Counted from the first letter of the stretch, positions 32,772 through 42,305 are shown. The stretch: 64,000 nt of DNA from Glycomyces fuscus (GCA_002529455.1 NYMS01000053.1:1-64000), one strand, 5' to 3'. A program made the numbers and translations. The notes: a model not told the origin generated them from the letters alone.

Positions 32772-33989
32772 GTGCTCACGGTGCGCGAACTGACCAAGCG
32801 CTACGGGGGGAGGACGGCGGTGGACGGACTCACCTTCACCGTCGAACCCGGGCGGGTGACCGGCTTCCTGGGGCCCAACGGCGCCGGGAAGTCCACGACC
32901 ATGCGGATGCTGCTGGGCCTGGCCCGGCCCACCTCGGGCGAGGCACTGGTCAACGGACGGGAGTACGGGCGGCTGGCCCGGCCGACCCGGCAGGTGGGCG
33001 CCCTGCTGTCGCCGGACGCCGCCCACCCCGGGCGCAGCGCCCGCGCCCACCTGACCGCGAAGGCGGCGGGCGGCGGGATCCCGAGGAGCCGGGTGGAGGA
33101 GGTGCTGGAGGAGGTCGGCCTGACCGGCGTCGCACGCCAGCGGGTCCACGGGTACTCGCTGGGCATGCGCCAGCGGTTGGGCGTCGCGGACGCGCTGCTG
33201 GGGGATCCGGGGGTGCTGCTGTTCGACGAGCCGGTGAACGGGCTCGACCTGGACGGCGTGCGGTGGATGCGCGACCTGACGCGGCGCCTCGCCGACGAGG
33301 GGCGCACCGTGTTCGTCTCCAGCCACCTGATGAGCGAGATGGAGATGGTCGCCGACCACCTGGTCGTGGTGGGCCGGGGACGGCTGATCGCGGACGCGCC
33401 GATCTCCGACGTGATCGCGGCCTGGTCGCGCACGCACGTGCTGGTCCACAGCCCGGACTCCGCGAAGCTGCGGGAACGGCTGGAGCGGATGGGGCCGTCG
33501 GTGCGGGTCGAGGCCGTGGAGGACCTCCGGGACGACAGAGGCGCCCGGGGTGCCGGGACGGCCGAGGACGTCTCAGCCGGCGGGGACACCCGTGACGTTG
33601 GGGACTCCGGTGGCGAACGGCGTGCGGGGGGCACCGGTGGCGCCCGTGGCCGGGGTGGCGCCCGCGGCGCGGGACTGAGGGTGTTCGGGCTCGGCGCGGC
33701 GGAGGTCGGCGACCACGCGCACGCCGTCGGGGCACGGGTCCACGGACTCCGGCTGGAGGAGGCCTCGCTGGAGGAGGCCTACCTGGAACTGACCGGGGAC
33801 GCCGTCGAGTACGGCGCTCGTTCGGGGTCCGCGGCCTCCGGCCGAGGCGACGCGGGGGACACGGCGCCCATCGCCGGGAACGCCCCGGAAGGCACCGGGG
33901 GCGCTGTCGGGAACACGGCGCCCGCCGCCGGGAGCACCCCGGGACCGGGCGGACCACTGCGCCGTCTGGGACGCGGGGGGTCCCGGTGA
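32772..33989 (+). CDS. ABC transporter ATP-binding protein (ABC-2 type) with extended C terminus
   Basis: 405 residues from GTG at 32772. The ATPase domain (1-220) has Walker A GPNGAGKSTT near 39, signature YSLGMRQRLGVADAL near 133, Walker B VLLFDEPVNGLD, and SSHLMSEME. Residues 255-300 are a low-complexity Gly/Arg/Ala linker, followed by a short C-terminal domain (EEASLEEAYLELTGD, common in drug exporters) and a further disordered Gly/Ala tail. The linker is longer than in most homologues. The gene overlaps the permease by four bases if the latter starts at 33986. Confidence 0.9.
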   Translation: MLTVRELTKRYGGRTAVDGLTFTVEPGRVTGFLGPNGAGKSTTMRMLLGLARPTSGEALVNGREYGRLARPTRQVGALLSPDAAHPGRSARAHLTAKAAGGGIPRSRVEEVLEEVGLTGVARQRVHGYSLGMRQRLGVADALLGDPGVLLFDEPVNGLDLDGVRWMRDLTRRLADEGRTVFVSSHLMSEMEMVADHLVVVGRGRLIADAPISDVIAAWSRTHVLVHSPDSAKLRERLERMGPSVRVEAVEDLRDDRGARGAGTAEDVSAGGDTRDVGDSGGERRAGGTGGARGRGGARGAGLRVFGLGAAEVGDHAHAVGARVHGLRLEEASLEEAYLELTGDAVEYGARSGSAASGRGDAGDTAPIAGNAPEGTGGAVGNTAPAAGSTPGPGGPLRRLGRGGSR

Positions 33990-34975
33990 CCCGGTGGCCG
34001 AGGAAGGGGACGCGAGCCCGGAGCGGAAGCGGGAACGGGCAGGACGGTAGGAGCGAGGCGAGGATGTCGGATGTGTCGAATGTGCCTGGTGCTACGGCTG
34101 CGAAGGAAGGCCCTGGGCGTTCCGCGAGCACGGGGCGAACGGCAGGGACGGTGAGAGCGGAGGGGTCGGCGAAGGCGGACCGCCCCGGGAGCCGCCCTCG
34201 AACGGACCTGTTCCGGGAGGTCGCCGCCGAGTGGGTCCGGCAGTCGTCCCTGCGGTCCACGTGGTGGGCGTTCGGTGCCGCGCTGGCGGGCATGGCCGTG
34301 TTCGCCGCGCTCATGGGCTACACCGAGTGGACCCGGATCATGGAGAACCCGGACGAGGCGGACGGCGCCGCGTTCATGCGGCTCACCTCGCAGGGGCACT
34401 TCTACCTGGTGCAGATCGCGGTGCTGGTGATGGCCGCGCTGGCCGCGACCGGGGAGTTCGGCAACCGCAGCGTCACCAGCACGCTGCTGTGGCGGCCCGC
34501 CCGGGGGACCGTGCTGGTCGCGCGCACGCTGGTGACCGCCGGACTCGCCTTCGCGGCGGGCGTGCTCGCCACGGTGACGGCGGTCGCGGTGCTGAGCGCG
34601 TTCGTCGGCCGGTACGCCTCCGCCGACGTCGCCGAGATCCTGGTGACGGCGCTGAGCGCGGGCGTGTGCATGGCGCTGTTCGCGGTCCTGTTCGTCGGGG
34701 TCGGCACGGCGGTGCGGAGCATGCCGGGCACGTTCATCGTGGGATTCCTGCTGCTCATGGGGTTGCCGATAGTCATGCAGCTCTCCCAGGTGCAGATGAT
34801 CAACGACTTCGCGGCGCTGATGCCGGGAGCGGCGGGTATCGAGTTCTACGCGGGCGGTGACGTGGGCTTCTACACGGCGCCGCACGACGGGCCGGTGAAC
34901 ATCGCCGCCGTCGTGGGCTGGGCCCTGGCCGCGCAGATCGTGGCCCACACCGAGCTGCGCGTCCGCGACGTGTAG
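33986..34975 (+). CDS. ABC-2 type transporter permease
   Basis: 329 residues from GTG at 33986, which overlaps the ATPase stop; ATG at 34064 is an alternative that would remove a polar 26-residue stretch. After about 70 polar residues come six hydrophobic segments (TWWAFGAALAGMAVFAAL, LVQIAVLVMAALAATGEFG and others) with FGNRSVTSTLL, typical of ABC-2 drug or lantibiotic exporters. It forms an export pump with the preceding ATPase. Confidence 0.88.
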   Translation: MTRWPRKGTRARSGSGNGQDGRSEARMSDVSNVPGATAAKEGPGRSASTGRTAGTVRAEGSAKADRPGSRPRTDLFREVAAEWVRQSSLRSTWWAFGAALAGMAVFAALMGYTEWTRIMENPDEADGAAFMRLTSQGHFYLVQIAVLVMAALAATGEFGNRSVTSTLLWRPARGTVLVARTLVTAGLAFAAGVLATVTAVAVLSAFVGRYASADVAEILVTALSAGVCMALFAVLFVGVGTAVRSMPGTFIVGFLLLMGLPIVMQLSQVQMINDFAALMPGAAGIEFYAGGDVGFYTAPHDGPVNIAAVVGWALAAQIVAHTELRVRDV

Positions 34976-35105
34976 GGACCCGGTGGCGGAGCGGCGCCGG
35001 AGCCGCCCCGGCCCGGCGGGCCACCGGTGTCGGGCGGCCCGCCGGTGTCGGCGGGGTCCGGCGCCCGCGCGGCGACGGATTCCGCCGACGGGTGGCGACG
35101 AGGGC

Positions 35106-35152
35106 ACCACGCGGGCCCGGGACGCGGAGGGCACGTCCCGGGCCCGCGTGGT
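35106..35152. terminator. 19-bp hairpin between convergent permease and hydrolase genes
   Basis: ACCACGCGGGCCCGGGACG and its complement flank nine bases. It lies 130 bases after the permease stop and 60 bases before the 3' end of the convergent hydrolase gene. Confidence 0.8.
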
Positions 35153-35211
35153 GTGTCCGGTGCGGGCGCGCGAGGTGCCGTCCGCACGGCCGCGCGCCCC
35201 GGGCACCGCGC

Positions 35212-36567
35212 CTAGTCCTCGCCGACGAACTCCATCACGGGCAGGTCCGGCGAGGGGCCGTCCAGGATCGGGTCCCGCTCACCGCGCAGGTGGGCGTCGA
35301 AGAAGGCCGTGACGTAGGCGCGCTGCGCCCGGACGGACTCCTCGGGGTCGACGGTGCCGATCGACCCCTCCACCAGGTCGGGCCAGGAACGGTTGCCCGG
35401 CTGGAGGGCCTCGTCGATGGCGGGCAGGGCCCACTGGTGGTCGGTGTAGCTGAAGTGCTCGCCCTCGGCCATGTACAGCTCCAGGACGTCGACCGAGGAG
35501 GCCTCGACGAAGGTCCGGAAACCGGCGCTGTACCCGCTGTGGTGCGGTTCGAGCGCGGCCCCGGCCCTTCCCGCGGTCAGGAGCGCGAAGGGGCGGTCGG
35601 CGCCCCGCAGGTTGGCCTCCGACCACACCCCGTCCCCGACGTGGTAGCCGATGGTGCCCTCCAGGTCCAGCCCCGCGTCGACGCGGTCGTCCTCCAGCAT
35701 CACCTCGGCGGCGGTGAGTCCTCCGGCGGAGTGGCCGAACATGCCCACCGCGTCCAGGTCCAGCGCCTCACCCAGGCCCGCGGGCGGCTCCTGGCCGCCC
35801 GCGTCGGGGCTGCCGCCCCCGGAGAGCGCGGTCAGGCCCTCCAGGACCAGGCGCGTGTCCTCGCGTCGGACCGCGACGGCCTCCTTGAGAGCCTCGGCGC
35901 TGAAGGAGGGGGCGCCCGTGCGCAGCACCCGGCCGTCGGGCATGTCCACGGCGAGCGTCTCGTAGGGGTGGTCCATGGCGGCCACCACGTACCCGTGGGA
36001 GGCGAGTTCCTCCAGGTGCAGGGTGTTGAGGAACCGGGACTGCTCCAGCCCGGGGGAGTAGAGGACCACGGGGAACGGGCCCGTGTCGGCGACCGGAACG
36101 TCCTGGAGGGCGTTGACCCGGAAGGCGTCGAAGTCGACGCTGTCGCGGTGGAGTCCCCCCCGCTCCATCTCGCTCTTGAGCACCCCGGAGACGGACGGCG
36201 TGACGTAGGGCGCGGGTTCGCCGGTGCCCGTGCCGTCTCCGGAGGCGGTGCCGTTCCCGGAGGAGGTGGAGGAGCCGTCCTCCTCGCTGGCGTCCGCGCC
36301 GTCCCCGGCCGGGTACCAGACGCTGACCATGACGTCCCGTTCGGTGGCCTCCTCCACCCAGGGGTGGCCGCGGTCGGGGTCGACGAGGTGCAGCTCGGTC
36401 CGCCCGACGGCGTGCGGACCGGTGGGTTCGGGTGGTGTGAGGACCACGCTCCCGGGGTCGGTGGCCGCGTTGAGGACGGTGGGGACGGAGAAGGACGCGG
36501 CGAGGACGAGGGCGGCCGAACCGTAGGCGGCCGCGCGCTTCGCGCGGATGGAGTTGGCGGTGTTCAT
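35212..36567 (-). CDS. Secreted alpha/beta-hydrolase (PAF-acetylhydrolase/lipase-like)
   Basis: 451 residues from ATG at 36567. The N terminus (RAKRAAAYGSAALVLAASFSVPTVLNAATD) is a signal peptide or anchor. The catalytic part has VVLYSPGLEQSRF (oxyanion region) and VGMFGHSAGGLTAAE (nucleophile Ser near 283), with EGTIGYHVGDG-like and GEHFSYTDH segments giving the likely acid and His. It resembles platelet-activating-factor acetylhydrolase-type esterases. A Ser/Gly/Thr-rich insert near residues 92-120 is probably disordered. Confidence 0.85.
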   Translation of the reverse strand: MNTANSIRAKRAAAYGSAALVLAASFSVPTVLNAATDPGSVVLTPPEPTGPHAVGRTELHLVDPDRGHPWVEEATERDVMVSVWYPAGDGADASEEDGSSTSSGNGTASGDGTGTGEPAPYVTPSVSGVLKSEMERGGLHRDSVDFDAFRVNALQDVPVADTGPFPVVLYSPGLEQSRFLNTLHLEELASHGYVVAAMDHPYETLAVDMPDGRVLRTGAPSFSAEALKEAVAVRREDTRLVLEGLTALSGGGSPDAGGQEPPAGLGEALDLDAVGMFGHSAGGLTAAEVMLEDDRVDAGLDLEGTIGYHVGDGVWSEANLRGADRPFALLTAGRAGAALEPHHSGYSAGFRTFVEASSVDVLELYMAEGEHFSYTDHQWALPAIDEALQPGNRSWPDLVEGSIGTVDPEESVRAQRAYVTAFFDAHLRGERDPILDGPSPDLPVMEFVGED

Positions 36568-36775
36568 GCCGGTAATGCTCCGGGCAGGGGCACCCCGCGC
36601 ACATCTCCTGGACGGCAGCGAGCGGGTAGGCACAAAGGGGTAGGCGGGCGGCGGGAGCGGTGCGCGGGCACGCCGGAGCGCGGCGGCCCCGGGGACCCCC
36701 CGCTTTCCAGCAAACCGCACCGGCACCCCGTGCCGCCAGACCCGATCCCCGCCTGTGGACGACCGGTCCGCCCCA

Positions 36776-36812
36776 CGCGCCGGGCTTCCCGGGGCCCGGG
36801 AAGCCCGGCGCG
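36776..36812 (-). terminator. 18-bp hairpin downstream of the two-component operon
   Basis: The arms CGCGCCGGGCTTCCCGGG and its complement are separated by one base. The hairpin lies 24 bases past the 3' end of the response-regulator gene, so it ends the kinase/regulator transcript. Confidence 0.8.
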
Positions 36813-36836
36813 GGAACGGGGGCCGGGCCGCGGCCC

Positions 36837-37514
36837 TCAGACCAGCCCGGCCTCGTAGGCCACGATGGCGGCCTGCACCCGGTTGCGCACGTCGAGCCGG
36901 GTGAGGATCGACCCCACGTGCACCTTGACCGTGCCCGGGGCGATGGCCAGGCGGCGGGCGATCTCGTCGTTGGAGCACCCCTCGCCGACCAGAGCCAGCA
37001 CCTCGCGTTCGCGTTCGGTGAGCCGTGCGACCCGTTCCCGCGCGGCCGACGCGCGGGACAGCCGCCCCCCGGAGGAGTCCAGTTCGTCGATCACCCGGCG
37101 CGCCACCTCCGGCGACAGGTACGCTCCGCCCTCCGCGACCGCGCGGAGCCCCTCCACCAGCTGCCGGGGGTCCCCGCTCTTGAGCACGAACCCGCTGGCG
37201 CCCCCGGACAGGGCCCGCGCGATGTAGGCGTCCTCGGAGAACGTGGTGAGGATGACGACCGCCGTCCCCGGATGCTCCCGGGCGATGGCCTCCGTCGCGG
37301 CCAGGCCGTCCGTGCCGGGCATCTGCACGTCCAGCAGCGCGATGTCGGGGCGGTGCTCGGCGACCAGGGCCACGGCGGCGGCACCGTCCCCGGCCTCGCC
37401 CACCACCTCGATCCCCGGCGCCGCCGACAGGATCGCGCGCAGCCCGGCGCGCATCATCGCCTCGTCGTCGGCGAGGACGAGGCGCAGCGTTCCGGCACCG
37501 TCTGTCGCGTTCAC
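36837..37514 (-). CDS. NarL/LuxR-type response regulator
   Basis: 225 residues. The receiver domain has acidic residues LADDE near 16 and the phosphorylation site LLDVQMPG (Asp62), with VLKSGD carrying the conserved Lys. The C-terminal helix-turn-helix (LTEREREVLALVGEGCSNDE, then IARRLAIAPGTVKVHVGSIL) is of LuxR type. It follows the sensor kinase gene by 24 bases on the same strand, so it is the kinase's partner. Targets are unknown. Confidence 0.95.
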   Translation of the reverse strand: MNATDGAGTLRLVLADDEAMMRAGLRAILSAAPGIEVVGEAGDGAAAVALVAEHRPDIALLDVQMPGTDGLAATEAIAREHPGTAVVILTTFSEDAYIARALSGGASGFVLKSGDPRQLVEGLRAVAEGGAYLSPEVARRVIDELDSSGGRLSRASAARERVARLTEREREVLALVGEGCSNDEIARRLAIAPGTVKVHVGSILTRLDVRNRVQAAIVAYEAGLV

Positions 37515-37538
37515 GCCGACACCCTACTGGGCGCCCGG

Positions 37539-39203
37539 TCACTCGGTCCTGTGGATCTCCTCCTTGGCGACCAGGACGCCGTCCTCGAAGCACAGCCGGT
37601 ACACCGGCGGCAGCCCGTTCTCGTACCGGGACAGGTAGAAGGAGCACCGCGCACCGGGCGGCGCGGGCGGCTCGGAGGCCCGCGCCGACACCGAACCCTC
37701 GGGATAGGAGAACCGGGGGAGCACCTCCTCCACCCGCTCTTGTTCGTCCCCCACGGACAACCGCCCGTACCGCTCCGGAGGCAGGACGGTGTTGACGCCC
37801 ACCCAGGTCAGCAGGCCGAAACCGGCCGCCGCCAGGACCAGGCCCAGCGCGACCGGAACGGCCACGGCGGCCACCAGGCGGCGCCGCGCGCGGTCGCGGG
37901 CCTCGCTGTGGGCGCGGCGCGTCTCCGACTCCCCGGGCTCCTCCGCCCCGCCCCCGGCGCCGGGGTCGGGCACGGTCGCCCGCACGGTGAACCCCGCACC
38001 CTCCTCACGGCCCGCGGCGAAGCTCCCGCCGAGCTCCTCCACCAGGGAGCGCAGCCCGGCCAGGCCGGACCCGTCCCCGCTCCGCGCGGGCAGGACCGGC
38101 CGCACGGCCCCGGGCGGCCCGGCGTCGCCGACCGTCACCCGGGTCCGGTCGGCCTCGCGGACCACCCGCACGGTCACCTCCGCCCCCGGCGCGTACTTGG
38201 CCGCGTTGGTCAGCGCCTCCTGGACCACCCGGTGCACGGCGCCGCCGCCCGGGGCGGACGGGTCCGGGTCGGGGCCCTCCCGCAGCAGGCGGACCCGCAT
38301 ACCGGCGTCCGCGGCGCGCTGCACCAGGACCGCCACCGGCTCTCCCGGGTCCAGCCCGCCCGCGTCCGGTCCGGAAGCGGCCTCGCGGTCGCCGCCGCCG
38401 TCGTCGTTCTCGCGCAGCACCCCGATGATCTCCCGCAGCCGCAGGTTGGCCTCGTGGGCCGCCGTGCGCAGTTCACCGGCGGCCCGGCTCTGCTCGGAGT
38501 CCTCCTGGGCGGTCATCTCCAGGGCCGCCGCGCGCACCGCGATCAGCGCGAGGTCGTGGCCGAGGGAGTCGTGCATCCGGGTCGCGATGCGGGCGCGCTC
38601 CCGCAGGCGGGCGCGGTCGGCCTCGGCCGCGCGGGTCCGCTCCATGCGTTCGGCGATCTCCCAGCCTCCCCGCCACACCCGGCGGCGCAGGCGCTGGTAG
38701 CGGCCGAACAGCCACGGGGTGAGCGTGCTCAGCGCGATGGTCAGGACGACGCCCAGCCACCCCACGGAGTCGGACAGGAACGCGCGGACGTCGGTGCCGG
38801 AGACCAGCCCCCTCAGCAGGTGCAGGACGAGGGTGAACGAGCACGCCACGACCACCATCGCCACCACAGGGCGCACCCGTTCCGAACGCAGGCCGGTGAG
38901 CAGCGCCAGCACCGCCACGGCCAGCCAGGGCGTGAACACGGTGGTCTCCACCATCAGCAGGACCGAGGCGGATGTCTGTAGGACCGCTCCGGCGAGCATG
39001 ACGCCCAGGGAGACGAGCGGCAGGGAGCGGGACAGGGCCGCCGCGACGGCCAGGGCGACCACCAGGAGACCCGTTTCGAGAACCGGCGACCGGTCGCGGG
39101 CCCCGGAGAGCTCGATCACGACCAGCGCGCCGAGAAGGGTCCACAACACGGCCTCGAAGGCCGGGCGGGACCACCCGCGCGCTTCTTTCCGGATCTCCCG
39201 CAT
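37539..39203 (-). CDS. Sensor histidine kinase (HisKA_3) with an extra C-terminal membrane/BamE-like region
   Basis: 554 residues from ATG at 39203 (GTG at 39209 also possible). Residues 10-165 contain about five hydrophobic segments. The dimerisation helix has the phosphorylated His in ATRMHDSLGHDLALIAV near 211. The ATPase part has QEALTNAAKYAPG (N box), GDAGPPG, and GDGSGLAGLRSLVEELGG. Unusually, about 150 residues follow: a basic linker, a transmembrane helix (LVAAVAVPVALGLVLAAAGF) and a domain with RLSVGDEQERVEEVLPRF, then SFYLSRYENGLPPVYRLCFE. That domain resembles BamE/SmpA folds and contains two Cys. It would lie outside the membrane and might sense the cell envelope. Confidence 0.9.
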   Translation of the reverse strand: MREIRKEARGWSRPAFEAVLWTLLGALVVIELSGARDRSPVLETGLLVVALAVAAALSRSLPLVSLGVMLAGAVLQTSASVLLMVETTVFTPWLAVAVLALLTGLRSERVRPVVAMVVVACSFTLVLHLLRGLVSGTDVRAFLSDSVGWLGVVLTIALSTLTPWLFGRYQRLRRRVWRGGWEIAERMERTRAAEADRARLRERARIATRMHDSLGHDLALIAVRAAALEMTAQEDSEQSRAAGELRTAAHEANLRLREIIGVLRENDDGGGDREAASGPDAGGLDPGEPVAVLVQRAADAGMRVRLLREGPDPDPSAPGGGAVHRVVQEALTNAAKYAPGAEVTVRVVREADRTRVTVGDAGPPGAVRPVLPARSGDGSGLAGLRSLVEELGGSFAAGREEGAGFTVRATVPDPGAGGGAEEPGESETRRAHSEARDRARRRLVAAVAVPVALGLVLAAAGFGLLTWVGVNTVLPPERYGRLSVGDEQERVEEVLPRFSYPEGSVSARASEPPAPPGARCSFYLSRYENGLPPVYRLCFEDGVLVAKEEIHRTE

Positions 39204-39302
39204 GCCCACAGGCTAGTCCGCTGCGCCTCCGTGCCGGAGTGTCGGACGAGGAGGGGAACATGGGCAGGACGCACCCCCGTCCCCTTCTCCAGGAGAGCAC
39301 CC

Positions 39303-40559
39303 GTGTCATCTGGATTCCACAGTCCCGGACGCCCCGAGGACCTGCCGCACCCCGAGGTGCTCTGGTCGCTCGGCGCGTTGAAGGTCGCGTTGTGCGCCGG
39401 TGTCGGATCCCCCTGGTCGGAGAGGCGCCGGATCGCGGACGACGGCGTCCTGCTCGTGGGGGACGGCGGCGGCGAGTGGTGGCGGCTGGCCCGCGTCGAG
39501 GGCGGACGGTACCTGCTCGCCGGCTGGGACGGCGCCTGTGACACCGACAACCCCTTCCTGCCCCCGGCCAACCCGTACGCGGACGCCCCGGAGTGGCTGC
39601 CCTGGGAGTGGATCGCCCGGTTGGAGGGCGAGGAGCCGATCGGCTTCGTGTACTGGTGGGAGGACGGGGCGTGGGCGCGCTCGCCCTACCACGACCAGGT
39701 GGGCGAGGACGGCCTGGGTATGCGGCTGTCCGCCTTCGTCAGCCCGGAGGAGGCCGCCCTGGACCTCGTGGACCTCGTCAACGAGGTGGTGTCGGTGACC
39801 GGGGAACAGGGCCCCGACGAGGGCGACGACCCTTTCGACGACCTGGGGGAGCGGATCTACACCCTGGCGAAGCACATCGCCGGAGGAGGGGCGCCCTACT
39901 TCGGTTTCCTGGATCCGATGCCCTTCGACACCGCCGCGGCCGCGAACGTCCTCCGCGCCGCCGGGATCACCGGGTACGGCCGCCCCGCCGCGCCGCTGCC
40001 CGCCGGGACGGAGAAACCGGCTGAACGCGGTCGGACCCGCGTGCTCAACGACCAGGAGTGGTCGATCCTGGTGGAGTCCGTGATGCGGGCGGCCACGGAG
40101 AGGCCGCGCCCCGTACCCGGGGAGACCGAACCGCTGCGCGAACTGGGCGACTTCCTGCGCGGCCTGGCCGCCGAGCACGGCGGTGAGGTGATCTACACGA
40201 TCACCGGCGGGAACAGCCAGAGCCAGTCCACGTTGGCGGACGCCGGGGGAAACCGGATCCCGGTGCAACCGCGCGGCCACCACGACCACGAACTGCGCCG
40301 GGCCGAAGGCCACCCCGAGCACGGCATGTGGTTCTTCCTGCGCGCCCGGGCGACCCCCGACGCGGTGGAGGTCGACCGGGCCTACGACCACCGGCCCGGG
40401 TGGTCCACGGAGTCCGCCCTCGGCGTCGGCGTGTGGGTCGGGGACGTCGCCGCGGAGATGGCCCGCCGCACCCCCGAGTGGCGCCCGGACTGGACGTGGC
40501 TGCTGGACGAGGAGACCGCCTACGACCCGCCGGCCGACCCCTTCGTCCGCCCGGCCTGA
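39303..40559 (+). CDS. Hypothetical protein, 418 aa
   Basis: GTG at 39303 follows AGGAG at seven bases. The protein is acidic, soluble and Trp-rich (WLPWEWIARLEGEEPIGFVY, YWWEDGAW). The C-terminal third (QEWSILVESVMRAATE, then GGEVIYTITGGNSQS and GMWFFLRARAT) has an alpha/beta pattern that recalls small immunity proteins such as YezG/DUF600, but I cannot confirm this. The next gene is convergent, so no operon partner helps. Confidence 0.7.
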   Translation: MSSGFHSPGRPEDLPHPEVLWSLGALKVALCAGVGSPWSERRRIADDGVLLVGDGGGEWWRLARVEGGRYLLAGWDGACDTDNPFLPPANPYADAPEWLPWEWIARLEGEEPIGFVYWWEDGAWARSPYHDQVGEDGLGMRLSAFVSPEEAALDLVDLVNEVVSVTGEQGPDEGDDPFDDLGERIYTLAKHIAGGGAPYFGFLDPMPFDTAAAANVLRAAGITGYGRPAAPLPAGTEKPAERGRTRVLNDQEWSILVESVMRAATERPRPVPGETEPLRELGDFLRGLAAEHGGEVIYTITGGNSQSQSTLADAGGNRIPVQPRGHHDHELRRAEGHPEHGMWFFLRARATPDAVEVDRAYDHRPGWSTESALGVGVWVGDVAAEMARRTPEWRPDWTWLLDEETAYDPPADPFVRPA

Positions 40560-40577
40560 CCGCCGACGCGCCCCTCA

Positions 40578-40596
40578 CCCTCCCCGGGGGGGAGGG
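40578..40596. terminator. Short GC hairpin between convergent genes
   Basis: CCCTCCCC and GGGGAGGG flank three G bases in the 45-base gap between the two convergent stop codons. Confidence 0.4.
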
Positions 40597-40604
40597 ACGG
40601 CCCC

Positions 40605-42227
40605 TCACTCCCGCCGGAAGGCGGGCGCCATCGCGGCCTCGAAGCGGTCGAGCCACTCCTCAGGGCCTCCCTCCACCCACGGGCAGTCGCGGACGAAGTG
40701 CCTCCACTCGTCGAGCACGAGCCGCCCGCCGTAGGTCTGTTCCCGCCGCAGGTGGCCCTCGTCCACGGTCTCGGCCTCCGCGCCCATCTCCGGGCGCAGC
40801 ACGGTGACCAGCAGTTCGCGGGAGGGCCGGGCGTTCTCGGCGAGCAGGACGGCGTCGTAGAGGTCCTTGCCCTGCATGTACATGTCCGTGTACAGCCACA
40901 GGACCTTCCAGGCCAGGGACAGCTCCGCGCTGGCCGCCAGCACGTTCGCCCCCGCGACGGTGACCGCCACCGGGGGCTCGGGGAGGGACTCGTTGAACAC
41001 CACGTCGATCTGGACGGTGCCCGGCGGGAGTCCCCCGGCCCGCCAGGGCACGACCACGCGGCGCCCCGGCACCCGTTCGTAGGTCCAGATGCTCTCCAGC
41101 CGCACGTCCCCGGCGTCGAAGGAGATCCCGTCCGCGGACGCCGCCGTGACGGCCCCGACCACGTCCGCGAACATGCGGTCCGCGGGTTCGCCGAACGGGG
41201 CGGTCCCGGCGGGCACCACCACGAAGTCCAGGTCGCGCGGGCGCCGTGCGGCGGCGCCCACCCACACGGGCATGAGCATGCTGCCGCGCAACACCAGGCT
41301 CTCCCGCCACGGCGTGCCCGCGATCGCCCGCAGGGCCAGCTCCATCGCCCGCTGGTTGGCGTCCCACCAGCGCGAGCCCAGCCCGGGGTCGGCGAACACC
41401 GGCTCGCCCGCCCGGAAGGCCCGGTCCAGGTGCTTGAGCGCGGGGTCGAACACGGGTTCCTGGTCGGCCTCCGGGCCGGAGGTGTTGGGCAGGTAGGTGC
41501 CGGGGTAGCGCTGCCGGTCGCTGTCCGGCGCGTACCCGTCCGGCGGCACCTCGTCGGCGTCCTCGACCGGGGCGGCGTCCATCCACCCGGCGTCCACGGA
41601 CAGGGCGGTGTCGTGGACGACGAACTCCCGCTCCACCGACAGGATCCTGGGCTGCCACCCCTCCCTGTGCTCCAGGGCCACCCCGGCCCTCTCCAGGGCC
41701 TTCAGCAGTGCGTACTCGAAACGGCCGGCCTCCCCGCGGCCCACACGCGAGCACCGCTGGGTGACGAACCGCTCCTGGAGGCCGTCGTCGCGCACCCTGC
41801 GCGCGTTGCGCGAGAGCCGGGCGCGGTGGGGTTCCACGATCGCGGACAGCGCCGCCAGGTCGGCCGACGCCGGGAGCAGCAGCTTGACGTGCGTCTCGAA
41901 GTAGCACGACCCGGGCATCAGCTCGGCCGCCCCGCGCGTCGCCGGAACCCCGGCGGCCTGGTGCGGCACCTCGATCTTGGTCCGCAGGACCGCGAACCCG
42001 GCCTCGGCCAGCCGCGCGGTCCACCTCTCCGCCACGGCCAGCTCCCCGTCCAGGGTGCCCCTGCTGTGGTAGGTGACCATCGGCTGTGAGGGGGACTCGC
42101 CCCGGTCCAGCTCGATGTGGGTGAACTTGAGCCCGTGCCTCCGGGCCCACTCCTCCGCCTCCGCCACGCGCCCGGGGCCGGGCGCGTCCAGGGTCAGGTG
42201 GGTCTCGAAGTCTCCGGCGAAATCCAT
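40605..42227 (-). CDS. AbiEii-like nucleotidyltransferase fused to a duplicated N-terminal module
   Basis: 540 residues. Residues 280-520 form a nucleotidyltransferase of the AbiEii/MenT type: LRGSMLMPVWVGAAARRPRDLDFVVVP supplies the GS...D-x-D metal site, TVQIDVVFNE the third acidic strand, and MQGKDLYDAVLLAE the K-x2-D motif of the family. Residues 1-200 hold two related segments, one beginning DFETHLTLDA and one CYFETHVKLLLPA, each ending in a long helix followed by a strand (AEAGFAVLRTKIEVP; LKALERAGVALEHREG). They look like tandem ferredoxin-like modules. AbiEii toxins add nucleotides to tRNA during phage defence. No AbiEi antitoxin is adjacent, so a self-contained role is possible. Confidence 0.75.
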   Translation of the reverse strand: MDFAGDFETHLTLDAPGPGRVAEAEEWARRHGLKFTHIELDRGESPSQPMVTYHSRGTLDGELAVAERWTARLAEAGFAVLRTKIEVPHQAAGVPATRGAAELMPGSCYFETHVKLLLPASADLAALSAIVEPHRARLSRNARRVRDDGLQERFVTQRCSRVGRGEAGRFEYALLKALERAGVALEHREGWQPRILSVEREFVVHDTALSVDAGWMDAAPVEDADEVPPDGYAPDSDRQRYPGTYLPNTSGPEADQEPVFDPALKHLDRAFRAGEPVFADPGLGSRWWDANQRAMELALRAIAGTPWRESLVLRGSMLMPVWVGAAARRPRDLDFVVVPAGTAPFGEPADRMFADVVGAVTAASADGISFDAGDVRLESIWTYERVPGRRVVVPWRAGGLPPGTVQIDVVFNESLPEPPVAVTVAGANVLAASAELSLAWKVLWLYTDMYMQGKDLYDAVLLAENARPSRELLVTVLRPEMGAEAETVDEGHLRREQTYGGRLVLDEWRHFVRDCPWVEGGPEEWLDRFEAAMAPAFRRE

Positions 42228-42305
42228 CAGGGGGTCTTCTTCCGTCTCGGGGCCTTCCGCCTGTGGGACCCGCCGGGTCGCGGCCCGGTCCGGCAGGGGC
42301 GGGGG

